DNA of 64,000 nucleotides from Sphingobacteriales bacterium (lineage in GTDB: Bacteria > Bacteroidota > Bacteroidia > Chitinophagales > JADIYW01): the NCBI GenBank assembly GCA_016699615.1, contig CP064984.1, positions 1-64,000 on the forward strand. The letters run 5' to 3'. Below, piece by piece: positions 42,300 to 51,390 of the stretch. The first letter of the stretch is position 1, and each line of letters begins with the position of its first letter. The notes below the pieces were generated by a model. It was not told where the DNA came from. It worked only from the letters and a program-made list of their open reading frames with translations, and did not search any database. The position numbers were made by a program, and so were the translations under genes.

Positions 42300-43886
42300 A
42301 TGAACAAGGCATTTTATCCATTATTTTTCGCAATTATATTAGCTAGTGGTGTTTTTTTAGGTTACAAATTACAAGATAGAAACTCTGCAAAGTACAAGCA
42401 AATTGGCACAAGTGGCATTAACTCGAAATTAGATTACATACTACAACTTATTGATGCAAAATATGTAGATACTGTAGATGTAAATAAACTGTATGATGAA
42501 GCAATAAATGGTATTTTAGAGAAATTAGATCCACATTCTATGTATTTGCCACCAATTGAGAGTCAGCAAGAAGCAGAAATAATGGAAGGTAACTTTGAAG
42601 GTATTGGCATTGAATTTTTAATATCAAAAGATACCATTCAGGTTGTAAATACAATATCTGGTGGGCCAGCAGAGCAAGTAGGTATGAGTGCTGGCGATAA
42701 GATTATAAAAATAAATGATACATTGGTAGCTGGAAATGGCATTACTAATGAAGTGGTGATGAAAAAACTAAAAGGACCAAAAGGAACTAAAGTTAGTGTA
42801 ACTGTATTAAAAAGAAATAAAAAAATGGTTACCTATTCCATTACTCGTAATAAAATTCCTATCAATTCAGTTGATGCTGGGTTTATGCTCAATTCAAACA
42901 CTGGGTATATAAAAATAAATAGATTTAGTAAGAATACCTATTTTGAATTTGCTGAAAAACTGGATATGTTGAGTGCCAAAGGCATGAAAAATTTGATTTT
43001 AGACTTAAGAGGAAATGGTGGTGGATTTATGGATCAAGCGATAAAAATTACTGATGAATTTTTAGATGGTAAGAAACTTATTGTTTATACAAAAGGGAAA
43101 AATTCTCCTAAAATTGAAGAAAATGCTGGGAAAATTGGAAACTTTGAGCAAGGAAATTTAGCAATATTGATTGATGAAGGCTCAGCATCTGCAAGTGAAA
43201 TTGTAAGTGGTGCCATTCAAGATTGGGACAGAGGAACAATAATTGGTCGTCGCTCTTTTGGAAAAGGACTAGTACAAGAAGAAATTCCATTTACTGATGG
43301 TTCTGCATTAAGACTTACTGTTGCAAGGTATTATACACCAAGCGGAAGAAGTATTCAAAGAGATTATCAGAATGGTTCGCAAGCTTATTACGAAGATGTA
43401 AATAATAGATTTAAAAGCAATGGTGAAGCATATGCTTTAGATAGTACTAAGCATTCAGTAGAAAAATATAAAACAAAAGTAAAAGGCAGAACTGTATTTG
43501 GTGGTGGTGGTATAGAGCCAGATATTTTTGTACCAATAGATACAAGTATGTACAATCCATTAGTAAATGAAGTGCTTTACAATTCAATATTAAATGAATT
43601 TTCATATATATATTATCAAAATATAAAAAACAATTTTAACTATACTACTTTTGAAGACTACAATCAGAAGTTTAATATAAGTGATGATGTGTACAAACAG
43701 TTCCTGAATTTTGCTTATCAAAACGGTGTGAACAAAAAATGGAACAATTTTGAAGCTGCGTCCAGACCATACTTATCAAATAGGCTAAAAGCATATATAG
43801 CTAAACAAAAATGGCAAATGGAAGGTCTTTTGTATATTCTATCTAAAGATGATAAAATGATAGAAAAAGCATTGAAGACTTTTTAG
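42300..43886 (+). CDS. ctp: S41 family C-terminal processing peptidase
   Basis: 528 residues. An N-terminal signal anchor (about residues 5-24) is followed by a PDZ domain (GIEFLISKDTIQVVNTISGGPAEQVGMSAGDKIIKIND). The S41 catalytic part has IDEGSASASEIVSGAIQDWDRG (nucleophile Ser) and RRSFGKGLVQEE (general-base Lys). A C-terminal alpha region follows (GVNKKWNNFEAASRPYLSNRLKAYIAKQKW). It is a periplasmic protease trimming envelope proteins. The stop is followed, in the same frame, by a PBP1A-like remnant. Confidence 0.93.
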   Translation: MNKAFYPLFFAIILASGVFLGYKLQDRNSAKYKQIGTSGINSKLDYILQLIDAKYVDTVDVNKLYDEAINGILEKLDPHSMYLPPIESQQEAEIMEGNFEGIGIEFLISKDTIQVVNTISGGPAEQVGMSAGDKIIKINDTLVAGNGITNEVVMKKLKGPKGTKVSVTVLKRNKKMVTYSITRNKIPINSVDAGFMLNSNTGYIKINRFSKNTYFEFAEKLDMLSAKGMKNLILDLRGNGGGFMDQAIKITDEFLDGKKLIVYTKGKNSPKIEENAGKIGNFEQGNLAILIDEGSASASEIVSGAIQDWDRGTIIGRRSFGKGLVQEEIPFTDGSALRLTVARYYTPSGRSIQRDYQNGSQAYYEDVNNRFKSNGEAYALDSTKHSVEKYKTKVKGRTVFGGGGIEPDIFVPIDTSMYNPLVNEVLYNSILNEFSYIYYQNIKNNFNYTTFEDYNQKFNISDDVYKQFLNFAYQNGVNKKWNNFEAASRPYLSNRLKAYIAKQKWQMEGLLYILSKDDKMIEKALKTF

Positions 43887-44090
43887 AGAAAAGCATATCC
43901 ATACCATACTACATCAGGAAATACGATTAGGAATACAGATGCTTGGTTTATAAATTTTGATTCAACAATTATGACTGGCGTTTGGGTTGGTTGCGACGAT
44001 CCTATCATACATTTTTTATATACAGGAAATGGCATTGGTACAAAAGCTGCGAAGCCAATTATAAATAATTTTTACAAACTTAATAAGTAA
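43887..44090 (+). pseudogene. C-terminal fragment of a PBP1A-type transpeptidase
   Basis: The 67 codons after the ctp stop, ending at TAA 44088-44090, read RKAYPYHTTSGNTIRNTDAW, FINFDSTIMTGVWVGCDDP, IIHFLYTGNGIGTKAAKPII. This matches the end of class A penicillin-binding proteins (family form AGKTGTT.N..DAWF.GFTP..V.GVWVG.DD..IHF...G.GA..A.PI). The catalytic KTG is degraded to SGN and there is no start or upstream transpeptidase, so it is a gene remnant. It lies in the same frame as ctp. Confidence 0.72.
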
Positions 44091-44119
44091 TCATACAGAC
44101 ATATTTTCTTCAAAATAAA

Positions 44120-44144
44120 AAACGCAACTCTATGAGTTGCGTTT
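44120..44144 (-). terminator. intrinsic terminator of the PDZ/T9SS gene
   Basis: Stem AAACGCAACTC / GAGTTGCGTTT with a TAT loop. A tracts on both sides make it able to act on either strand. Thirty nt past the stop at 44174. Confidence 0.85.
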
Positions 44145-44173
44145 AAAAAAGTATAATTTATTTTTTTATAAAA

Positions 44174-45103
44174 CTATTGTAATAATATTTTGCTTGTTGC
44201 TAACTTCTCTCCTACTTTTATTTGTACAATATATGTACCACGTGCTTCATTTTTCAAATCAAATTTATTAGAATAAGAACCTTCAAAATTTTGAATTCTA
44301 TGTGTTTTTATTACTCTTCCAGTTACATCTAAAATAGAAATATATGCTGTGCCTTGTTCTTTTGTTGCAAATTCAACTAAAAACTCACCACTTGTAGGAT
44401 TTGGGTACACATTGAATTTATCAGTAACTAAATTTATTTTTATATCTTCTTTTGGTGTTTCTACTACACTTTTAGTTTGCTCAGGAAAATTATAATATCT
44501 ATAAGCATAAAAACTACAATTGCAATTACAACTAGCTTGTCCTTTTTTCAAACTATTAATCACAGAGATTTTTTCATCTATATCGTTAAATGGCGATGAA
44601 AGACTATTATCACTGATATTTTTTATTGCAAAAGTATTATTTACACCTTTTCCATCAACATAAGTATAGTCAGCAATTTCATTATTTTTAATTGTTATTG
44701 ATGAATTATCATTTGTAAAAATCCATTGCTCATCGTTACCAGTTTTTTTAATTTGTACTTTGTAGTCTTTAAAAGTTGGTTTCTCACCTAGTTTAATTTT
44801 TTTGCTTTCAGCTTTATTGTTTCTTATATAATCTACTTTTATTACATCACCAACATTGTAAGTTCCAACTGTTGCCACCAAGCTTTCTTTTGTTTCTATT
44901 TTCACACCATTTATATGTGTAATAATGTCATTATCCTTAAGCCCTTGTAATTGTGCTGCGCCATTTTTTATGGCTTCAGAAATTTGCACTGCTTTGGTTT
45001 CTTTGTCTTGGTAGTTTTTTATGGTAATACCTAAAAAACCAGAATTTGCATTGGCAAGAAAAGTTGAAATTAATAAAAATAGAGAAAGTAATTGTTTATT
45101 CAT
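44174..45103 (-). CDS. PDZ-domain T9SS cargo protein
   Basis: 309 residues from the ATG at 45103 (MNKQLLSLFLLISTFLANANS signal); the ATG at 45151 only adds an improbable leader. A PDZ domain follows directly (GFLGITIKN...NGAAQLQGLKDNDIITHINGVKI). The middle has a CNCNC cluster (ASCNCNCSFYAY), possibly disulphide-bonded or metal-binding. The C-terminus is a T9SS type A sorting domain (FNVYPNPTSGEFLVEF ... RGTYIVQIKVGEKLATSKILLQ). No protease domain is present, so the PDZ probably binds rather than cleaves. A -7 box TAAATTTG lies 17 nt upstream. Confidence 0.85.
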   Translation of the reverse strand: MNKQLLSLFLLISTFLANANSGFLGITIKNYQDKETKAVQISEAIKNGAAQLQGLKDNDIITHINGVKIETKESLVATVGTYNVGDVIKVDYIRNNKAESKKIKLGEKPTFKDYKVQIKKTGNDEQWIFTNDNSSITIKNNEIADYTYVDGKGVNNTFAIKNISDNSLSSPFNDIDEKISVINSLKKGQASCNCNCSFYAYRYYNFPEQTKSVVETPKEDIKINLVTDKFNVYPNPTSGEFLVEFATKEQGTAYISILDVTGRVIKTHRIQNFEGSYSNKFDLKNEARGTYIVQIKVGEKLATSKILLQ

Positions 45104-45203
45104 ATGATTGCTATTTACCACAAATTTATATAAAAAAATATAAGTCTTCACAATTTTGTGAGTTTTACAAGTTAAAAATTACAAACAAATGTTAAATTAT
45201 ACA

Positions 45204-46202
45204 CTAAAGATTAGTAATAAACTGCATTGTATCAATATTATCAGCATAATCATTTAATGAAGGCATTTGAGTTTGTCCAAAATTTAGATATCCTTTACCA
45301 ACAATACATTGTAAATTTCCATTTTCTTGATTAATAAAACTATTAATTTCATCATTGTTCTTATAATATTGATAGAACAGACAAGAAATAGGCGAACACA
45401 AAGCATTATTCTCAACAATATTTACAAAATTGATATCCAGCATTTTTGTTTGATTCATTAAATAAAGTGTGCGTTGATAGTCCAAATTATTCATGTATGC
45501 ATTGTGCTGATCTAAAAATGAGAAAGATTGAAATGCAACTAATAGATTAGAAAAATCATAATTTTCTGGCAACAGCAATGCTGATACATTTCTACAACCT
45601 AATCCAAAATAGTCAAACACATCATGACCTAATGCAATTAGTTGTTCTATTGACTCAGAGCCATCTAAAATGGCAATAGAATTTCTATTTTTTCTGATAA
45701 TATGTTTATACTTTCCAAAATAGTATTCAAAATATCTTGCAGAATTATTGCTTCCTGTTGCAATTACGGCATCAAAGTCTTGTAATCTTTCTACAATATT
45801 TATTTTATCATGTAATAATGCATCAAATGATTGCCATTTTTTTAAAACAAAAGGCAACAATATTTTATCTTTTTCTGCTAATTTAAGTTGCAGAATATTT
45901 CCAGAAATCAATACACACAAAATATCATGAAATGAAACCATAGGCAAATTGCCTGCCGCAACAATTGCAATAGTTTTGGGTTTTTTATCATCGTTTATAG
46001 CATATATACTTAGCCATTCTGTTAATTTTTGCTCATTTAGAAATTCTTTTGCAATATTTTGAATAGAATATTTAATATTTTCTGGTGTGAACCAATAATT
46101 ATGAATATATGTTCTATGAATAATTTCTTCTAGTTCTGCGTCATCAGAAAGTAAAAAATCTGCCAATTGTTGTGCTGCTCGTATTCTATTTTGCATATTC
46201 AT
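45204..46202 (-). CDS. LuxC-like acyl-CoA reductase
   Basis: 332 residues. It resembles the LuxC/aldehyde-dehydrogenase fold: AIVAAGNLPMVSFHDILCVLISGN (cofactor-binding region), DAVIATGSNNSARYFEYYFGKY, and YFGLGCRNVSALLLPENYD, which contains the candidate catalytic Cys. It would reduce acyl-CoA or acyl-enzyme to aldehyde; substrate unknown. In this phylum it is typically found next to a dicluster ferredoxin, as here (divergent, 62 bp away); that pairing is from memory. Confidence 0.75.
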   Translation of the reverse strand: MNMQNRIRAAQQLADFLLSDDAELEEIIHRTYIHNYWFTPENIKYSIQNIAKEFLNEQKLTEWLSIYAINDDKKPKTIAIVAAGNLPMVSFHDILCVLISGNILQLKLAEKDKILLPFVLKKWQSFDALLHDKINIVERLQDFDAVIATGSNNSARYFEYYFGKYKHIIRKNRNSIAILDGSESIEQLIALGHDVFDYFGLGCRNVSALLLPENYDFSNLLVAFQSFSFLDQHNAYMNNLDYQRTLYLMNQTKMLDINFVNIVENNALCSPISCLFYQYYKNNDEINSFINQENGNLQCIVGKGYLNFGQTQMPSLNDYADNIDTMQFITNL

Positions 46203-46217
46203 TAACTATAATTTATT

Positions 46218-46247
46218 TTTGAAAATTAAATTCAAATTTTATCTTTG
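46218..46247 (+). promoter_or_regulatory. promoter of the ferredoxin gene
   Basis: TTTG (46218-46221), 18-nt spacer, TATCTTTG (46240-46247). The ATG is at 46265, so the leader is about 14 nt. Confidence 0.7.
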
Positions 46248-46264
46248 TTACAAAAGTAAGAATT

Positions 46265-46615
46265 ATGGCAATCAAAATAACAGAAGAGTGTATAAATTGT
46301 GGTGCATGTGAACCAGAATGTCCAAACAATGCTATTTATGAAGGTGGATTAGAGTGGAAAGTAAGTGATGGTACTGCTGTAAAAGGAAGCTACGAACTAA
46401 TGGACGGAACTATTGTTGATGCAGACGACAAACTTTCGCCAGTTAGCAATGATTTATATTTTATTGTTACAGACAAATGTACAGAATGTAAAGGTTTTCA
46501 CGAAGAGCCACAATGTGCCGCTGTTTGTCCTGTAGACTGTTGTATTCCAGACGAAAAACACGTAGAGGCAGAAGATATTTTATTAGCTAAAAAAGCAAAA
46601 TTACACTTAGAGTAA
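46265..46615 (+). CDS. 2[4Fe-4S] ferredoxin
   Basis: 116 residues. Two cluster motifs are seen: CINCGACEPECPNNAIYEGG (residues 9-28) and CTECKGFHEEPQCAAVCPVDCC (residues 76-97). The second has the enlarged CX2CX8CX3C spacing seen in Allochromatium-type ferredoxins. It is a soluble electron carrier. Divergent from the acyl-CoA reductase gene, for which it may supply electrons. The stop abuts the convergent gene at 46616 with no gap. Confidence 0.92.
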   Translation: MAIKITEECINCGACEPECPNNAIYEGGLEWKVSDGTAVKGSYELMDGTIVDADDKLSPVSNDLYFIVTDKCTECKGFHEEPQCAAVCPVDCCIPDEKHVEAEDILLAKKAKLHLE

Positions 46616-47266
46616 CTAAACAAATAATGTTTCGTTACTGTGAATAAAAGTTCCAACAGAATTTTCTTTGCTATAATGCACCATAGCTTTTGCTACTTGC
46701 GTACCTTCTATTGCTTTATATTTTTTCAATTTTCCTATTAATAAGCTATTCATTATTGGGCTCAATTTTTGAGCAATACCTTCTCCAATTCTTGTTTCGT
46801 TTCTTTCACCAATCAACAAACTTGGTTGTATAATATGCAATGAATTGAAATTTAATTTCATTAACTCATTTTGCAATTCGCCTTTTACTCTATTATAAAA
46901 TATCGAAGAATGTGCATCAGAACCTAATGCTGTAATTACATTGTAAGAAACTGCACCATTCGCTTTGGCAATTTTTGCAACTTCTAAAGGATATTCAAAA
47001 TCTACTTTTTTGAAGGCAGCTTGAGAGCCAGCTTTTTTTATAGTTGTACCTAAACAGCAGAAAACAACATCAGCAACAATATCATTTTTATATTTACCTA
47101 GATTATCAAAATCTACAATAATTTCTTTCAATTTTTGATATTTTTGTGAAAGTGGTTTTCTACAAAGTACTGTAACATTTGTAAAGCTATTATCATTCAA
47201 TAATATATTTAAAACTTCGCTACCTACCAAACCAGTAGCACCAACTAATAATGCTGTTTTGCTCAT
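46616..47266 (-). CDS. NAD(P)-binding oxidoreductase, atypical SDR (HTATIP2-like)
   Basis: 216 residues. ALLVGATGLVGSEVLNILL is the TGxxGxxG nucleotide-binding loop. VVFCCLGTTIKKAGSQAAFKKVDFEYPLEVAKIAKANG and IFYNRVKGELQNELMKL (catalytic Tyr-like YNRVKGE) follow the HTATIP2/CC3 subgroup. Substrate unknown. Convergent with the ferredoxin gene. Confidence 0.78.
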   Translation of the reverse strand: MSKTALLVGATGLVGSEVLNILLNDNSFTNVTVLCRKPLSQKYQKLKEIIVDFDNLGKYKNDIVADVVFCCLGTTIKKAGSQAAFKKVDFEYPLEVAKIAKANGAVSYNVITALGSDAHSSIFYNRVKGELQNELMKLNFNSLHIIQPSLLIGERNETRIGEGIAQKLSPIMNSLLIGKLKKYKAIEGTQVAKAMVHYSKENSVGTFIHSNETLFV

Positions 47267-47338
47267 GCTATAAAGATATAAAAAGACAATGAAAAATCAG
47301 ATTATATTAAATTATAGAAATATGCTTATTTTTATTCC

Positions 47339-48193
47339 ATGATATTATTTGCAGATAGTGGCTCCACAAAAACGAATTGGTTATTATACAATACTAAAAC
47401 TAAAGAAAAATTACATTTTGATACATTAGGTATTAATCCAATTATTCATCATCATCAAGAAATAATAGATATTATATCTAAAAATGAAGTATTAGTTTCT
47501 TTTGGAATGCAAATAAAAACAATACATTTTTTTGGTGCTGGTTGCTCGAGTATAGAGCGAAACTTATTAGCAAAAAATGCAATGCACAATATTTTTCCTA
47601 AAGCAGATATATTTATTGATGAAGATATGATTGGTGCAGGAATTTCTATATGTGGCAATCAAAAAGGCATTGCATGTATTTTAGGTACTGGCTCTAATAG
47701 CATTTATTTTGATGGTCAAAAATGGCACGAATCTAATGGTGGCATTGGTTTTATACTAGGTGATGAAGGTAGTGGTTCGTATTTTGGAAAATTAATCTTA
47801 AGAGATTTCTTATATCAGAAATTGCCACATGAAATTGAGCATGAATTAAAAGAAAAATATCATGCTGAAAAAAATGAAATTTTCCATAAAACATATAAAG
47901 CCATTTCGCCAAATAGATATTTGGCTAGCTTCGCTCCTATTTTATCTACTTTTAGAGCAACTGAATATGTACAACTATTATTACAAGAAGGCTTTACATC
48001 ATTCATAGATTATCATGTATGTTGTTTTCCAAACTACCAAGAAGTGCCTGTTGGTTTTGTTGGTTCTATAGCATCAAATTTTCAGTCAGAACTTGCTCAA
48101 GTTGCTTGGAATTTTGATATTCAATTAGGAAAATTTGTATCACAACCTATTGAAGAAGTTGCCAATCATTTTATTTCAATTTTAGAAAAATAA
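47339..48193 (+). CDS. N-acetylglucosamine kinase-like BadF/BadG family ATPase
   Basis: 284 residues of the ASKHA fold. LFADSGSTKTNWLLYNTKTK is the phosphate-1 loop. GIACILGTGSNSIYF is the phosphate-2 loop. GGIGFILGDEGSGSYFGKL is typical of N-acetylglucosamine kinases. Probable role is salvage of amino sugars from cell-wall turnover. Convergent with the M23 peptidase gene. Confidence 0.82.
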   Translation: MILFADSGSTKTNWLLYNTKTKEKLHFDTLGINPIIHHHQEIIDIISKNEVLVSFGMQIKTIHFFGAGCSSIERNLLAKNAMHNIFPKADIFIDEDMIGAGISICGNQKGIACILGTGSNSIYFDGQKWHESNGGIGFILGDEGSGSYFGKLILRDFLYQKLPHEIEHELKEKYHAEKNEIFHKTYKAISPNRYLASFAPILSTFRATEYVQLLLQEGFTSFIDYHVCCFPNYQEVPVGFVGSIASNFQSELAQVAWNFDIQLGKFVSQPIEEVANHFISILEK

Positions 48194-48203
48194 TCTAACG
48201 AAA

Positions 48204-49458
48204 CTAAAAACCAATACTAATTAGTTTTAATTTTTGTTGTGTTGCTAAGCTATCAAACATTACTTTGTGTGCTTTATCTATTACAGTAGTTGTGCTTAGT
48301 TTTTCTTTGAATGGATCTACTTGTGCACCATTTTTCCAAAAACGATAACAAACATGCGATCCTGTAGACAATCCAGTACTACCAACATATCCTATTATTT
48401 CGCCTTGTCTTACATGTTGACCAACACGCATATTTTTTGCAAATTTACTCATGTGCAAATATTGTGTCGTATAAGTTTTGTTGTGTTTTATTTTTACATA
48501 ATTTCCATTATTCTCTGAAAACGTTGCAGCTTCTACGATTCCAGATGCTGTTGCCAAAATTGGCGTTCCGTGTGGTGCAGCAAAATCAGTACCTAAATGT
48601 GGTCTTACTTCGAGCAAAATTGGATGAAAGCGTTGTAAATTATATCTAGAAACAATAAATCCTTTTTTTAATGGCGACGATAGAAATGAAATTTTATGGT
48701 ATTTCCCTTGCTCGTCTGCATAAATTTGTGCACTATCTTCTGGCAAAAAATACTCTGTTATAAAATATGATTTCTTTTTTGTGTGGATACTTGCGCAATG
48801 AATATCACCTAATGCATAAAAATTACCATCTATATACAAATCATCATAAATAACACGCAAAGTATCTCCTGTTTTTAGTTGATGTGTTGATATTTTTGGA
48901 TTAAATACATGATTTATTTTCTCAATTAATTGTTGGTTTATATTTTTATCTTTTAATGAATTTTTTATTTTTGATTGTACAATAAAAGCCAACGCTTGAC
49001 GAATTGTATCAATCTTTTTTTCATAGAATGAAATTTTAAAAGAATCAGCACAATGGATAATCATATAATCTTTCTGATTCAGCTCAAATGCTAAATATTG
49101 GATAACGTAATTCGAATCTATTAATTTAGATAATATATAATATTGTTGTTTTGGTTTTATACCTTGAAACTGTTGTTGTTTGAGTATTTGCTTGTTTAAT
49201 AATTTATAGTCTTTCTTTGTGAATTGTAGATTCTTAAATATTTTCTCTAAAACATCTTTACGTTGAATGGTTTTACTTTCTATGTAAAAACTATCAACAT
49301 TAATTCCTAAAAAGAAACTACAAATAGTATCTACACAAACTGTTTGAACAGCTACTGTATCTTTTGGTATATGTTGTTGTGGAGCTTTTTTATGCTTGTT
49401 TCCATTGCAAGAAGCTATAAGTACAACTATAAGAAAGGCAACAAAAAACTTTATACAT
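48204..49458 (-). CDS. M23 peptidase lipoprotein, two frameshifts
   Basis: The C-terminal 286 residues are in one frame: RPHLGTDFAAPHGTPILATASG (first zinc His/Asp), YLHMSKF and TGLSTGSHVCYRFWKNG (third His) form an LytM/M23 endopeptidase. The N-terminus lies in other frames. From 49458 a lipoprotein signal, MYKVFVAFLIVVLIASC, is recovered if one T is removed from the T6 run at 49443-49448. A second shift near 49136 is needed to join QQYYIS to KLIDSNYV. Two breaks in one gene could mean decay, but each is a one-base change. Intact, it would cleave peptidoglycan cross-links in the periplasm. Confidence 0.83.
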
Positions 49459-49480
49459 ACAAAAGCAAGATGATTTGTGA

Positions 49481-49795
49481 TTAATCTTTCTTTACAAATA
49501 TGTACACATCTTCGCTATCTCGTTTCATCCAATATTTTTCTCTGGCAAATTGTTCTAGCGTAGATTTATTTTTAAATATTTCTTTTTGTTCCTCTTTTAT
49601 ATCACTTATCATGTCTGTATAAATAACTTCTTCTTTCTTTAATTCTCTCAAGTCTTTAAACAATTTGGATTGTGAAAATAAATTATATTGATTAAAAAAT
49701 AAAAGATATATAAAATAAATAAATAAAATATAGAAAATCTTATTTTTAAATATGCTTGGTATTTTGTCTAATAATTCTTGGTCAACTATTTTCAT
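49481..49795 (-). CDS. septum formation initiator FtsB/DivIC family protein
   Basis: 104 residues. A membrane helix (about 19-36) is followed by a coiled coil (FSQSKLFKDLRELKKEEVIYTDMISDIKEEQKEIFKNK) and the family end LEQFAREKYWMKRDSEDVYIFV. It acts with FtsL and FtsQ in division. Directly upstream of the M23 gene on the same strand; a hydrolase and a division protein fit one septal-wall unit. Confidence 0.85.
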   Translation of the reverse strand: MKIVDQELLDKIPSIFKNKIFYILFIYFIYLLFFNQYNLFSQSKLFKDLRELKKEEVIYTDMISDIKEEQKEIFKNKSTLEQFAREKYWMKRDSEDVYIFVKKD

Positions 49796-49875
49796 GACTA
49801 TATTTTCAAATTCAAAGGTAACAAAAAAAACGAGTCATTGCAAACTATCAACTATAATTTAAAACTATTTAAGTT

Positions 49876-51342
49876 TTACAGCTTTTGAAGAAACTGATAT
49901 ATTAAAAACAGTGCTAATGTATCTGTACTGCAATACTCAATCAACTCATTGTAGGTTTGGTTTTTCTCAATTTCAGATTTATAAAATAATTCGTTGTACA
50001 ATGCCATTGCTTCTACGCCATCTTTTACATTTATATTTTGATATGGATTATTTTTCAATGTAACTCCAGCAATCGTTTTCAATGAATAACTACCTAATTG
50101 ATTTGGATGATAGTAATACAAATTTTTAAAAACAACTTCTATATCTACAATTTTATTTATTCTTTCAGCAATTTCTGTTCTATATTGTGGAAATAAATTT
50201 GCCAAATAATTTAGCATACCTTTTTCCATCAGCTCATTAAACACAAGAATTGAATTGATATTTTTTGTATCATCTAAAAATTTGAGCAAGAAATTTAGTC
50301 TATCATCTTTGTCTGTTGTAGATAAAAAATAGGAATGTTTTAATGGTGCATCACTGCTTTCTTGTGTGTGCAAAGAGAATAAAAATGGAATCCTTTCATA
50401 CGGTTTGGTATGTTTAAAAATTGGAATTGCAGACTGAAATGCTTCTAAATCAAAAACAGCAATTGGATATCCTACTACAGCTAAAATTGTTTTAATTTTT
50501 TCAGTATCAACAATTGGCGCTTTAGTTGTATAGGCATTGAGTAAAATATTATTAGGTTGTAATAGTGCATATTCATCTATTGTATTTACATTGTTTTCTA
50601 TAAGTTCCATTTTTTCAGCTAATGGCATCCCTTGCAAATTCCAAATTGAATTTTCAGGTACATCTTTCCAACAGTATTTTTTAAAATCACAAGGATATGG
50701 CTTATTGCATTGTCCACCAATTTTTACATCAGGCATATTAGGCAATTGTATGGTCTCAATAGCTTCATTTATTTTTTGTTCAATAAATTCTTGTTCTGCC
50801 AATATTTGTTTTAACACAGACTGTTTTGCAAAAAATTGATGAATATCTAAACTATCTTCCATCACGTATTTCTCATTCACATGTACAATAAAAAAATCTT
50901 CAAGCTTAATACCAGATTTTGAGATGATGTAATATTGAATGGCACAATCTAAAATATATGTATTCGAAATACCTAATGAGCTTTTTACTTCATATGCATA
51001 AAATTTGCCATCATCTTGTACCAAAATATCCAATGCAATTACAATACCTTGATATTTGAATGCAGCTTCGTAAATTACCTTTTGTCCTTGAGAAATTAAT
51101 AATGATGTAGCAGAAATACTTTGAGCGTATTGAAATGGCGATGGTGGCGTACAATCTTTTCCATTTGGAAATAATTCTTGTGCTAATTTTCCAATTCTTA
51201 TTCCTCTATCAAACTTTTGTTGTTGTTTTACATCAGGAATACTTCTTAAATTATAATGATGTTTATATAAATATAAAGACTTTGAACATTGCAAGAAACG
51301 AATTAAACTAGATTTACTTAGCTGATTTGATTTTTTTGACAT
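49876..51342 (-). CDS. DUF2779 protein: Fe-S PD-(D/E)XK nuclease plus DEDDy-like exonuclease domain
   Basis: 488 residues. The N-terminal half resembles Cas4/Dna2-type nucleases: YEAAF (Glu92), ALDIL (Asp105) and YEVKSS (Glu118, Lys120), with cysteines C19 and C212, C218, C224 spaced to hold a 4Fe-4S cluster. The C-terminal half is the DUF2779 RNase-H-like region: VFDLEAF gives the DxE motif and YCSTD the YX3D motif of DEDDy exonucleases. Two nuclease folds in one chain suggest DNA processing. There are no CRISPR genes nearby. Activity is inferred from motifs only. Confidence 0.75.
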   Translation of the reverse strand: MSKKSNQLSKSSLIRFLQCSKSLYLYKHHYNLRSIPDVKQQQKFDRGIRIGKLAQELFPNGKDCTPPSPFQYAQSISATSLLISQGQKVIYEAAFKYQGIVIALDILVQDDGKFYAYEVKSSLGISNTYILDCAIQYYIISKSGIKLEDFFIVHVNEKYVMEDSLDIHQFFAKQSVLKQILAEQEFIEQKINEAIETIQLPNMPDVKIGGQCNKPYPCDFKKYCWKDVPENSIWNLQGMPLAEKMELIENNVNTIDEYALLQPNNILLNAYTTKAPIVDTEKIKTILAVVGYPIAVFDLEAFQSAIPIFKHTKPYERIPFLFSLHTQESSDAPLKHSYFLSTTDKDDRLNFLLKFLDDTKNINSILVFNELMEKGMLNYLANLFPQYRTEIAERINKIVDIEVVFKNLYYYHPNQLGSYSLKTIAGVTLKNNPYQNINVKDGVEAMALYNELFYKSEIEKNQTYNELIEYCSTDTLALFLIYQFLQKL

Positions 51343-51390
51343 TATGATATTTAAAAGATATTGACTATTTTTGGTAATTCAACAGCAAAT

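Noticed and set aside
49876..51342. Cas4 and a CRISPR locus
   Set aside because: The nuclease motifs resemble Cas4 but the protein is larger with a DUF2779 half, and no repeat-spacer array or cas genes occur.
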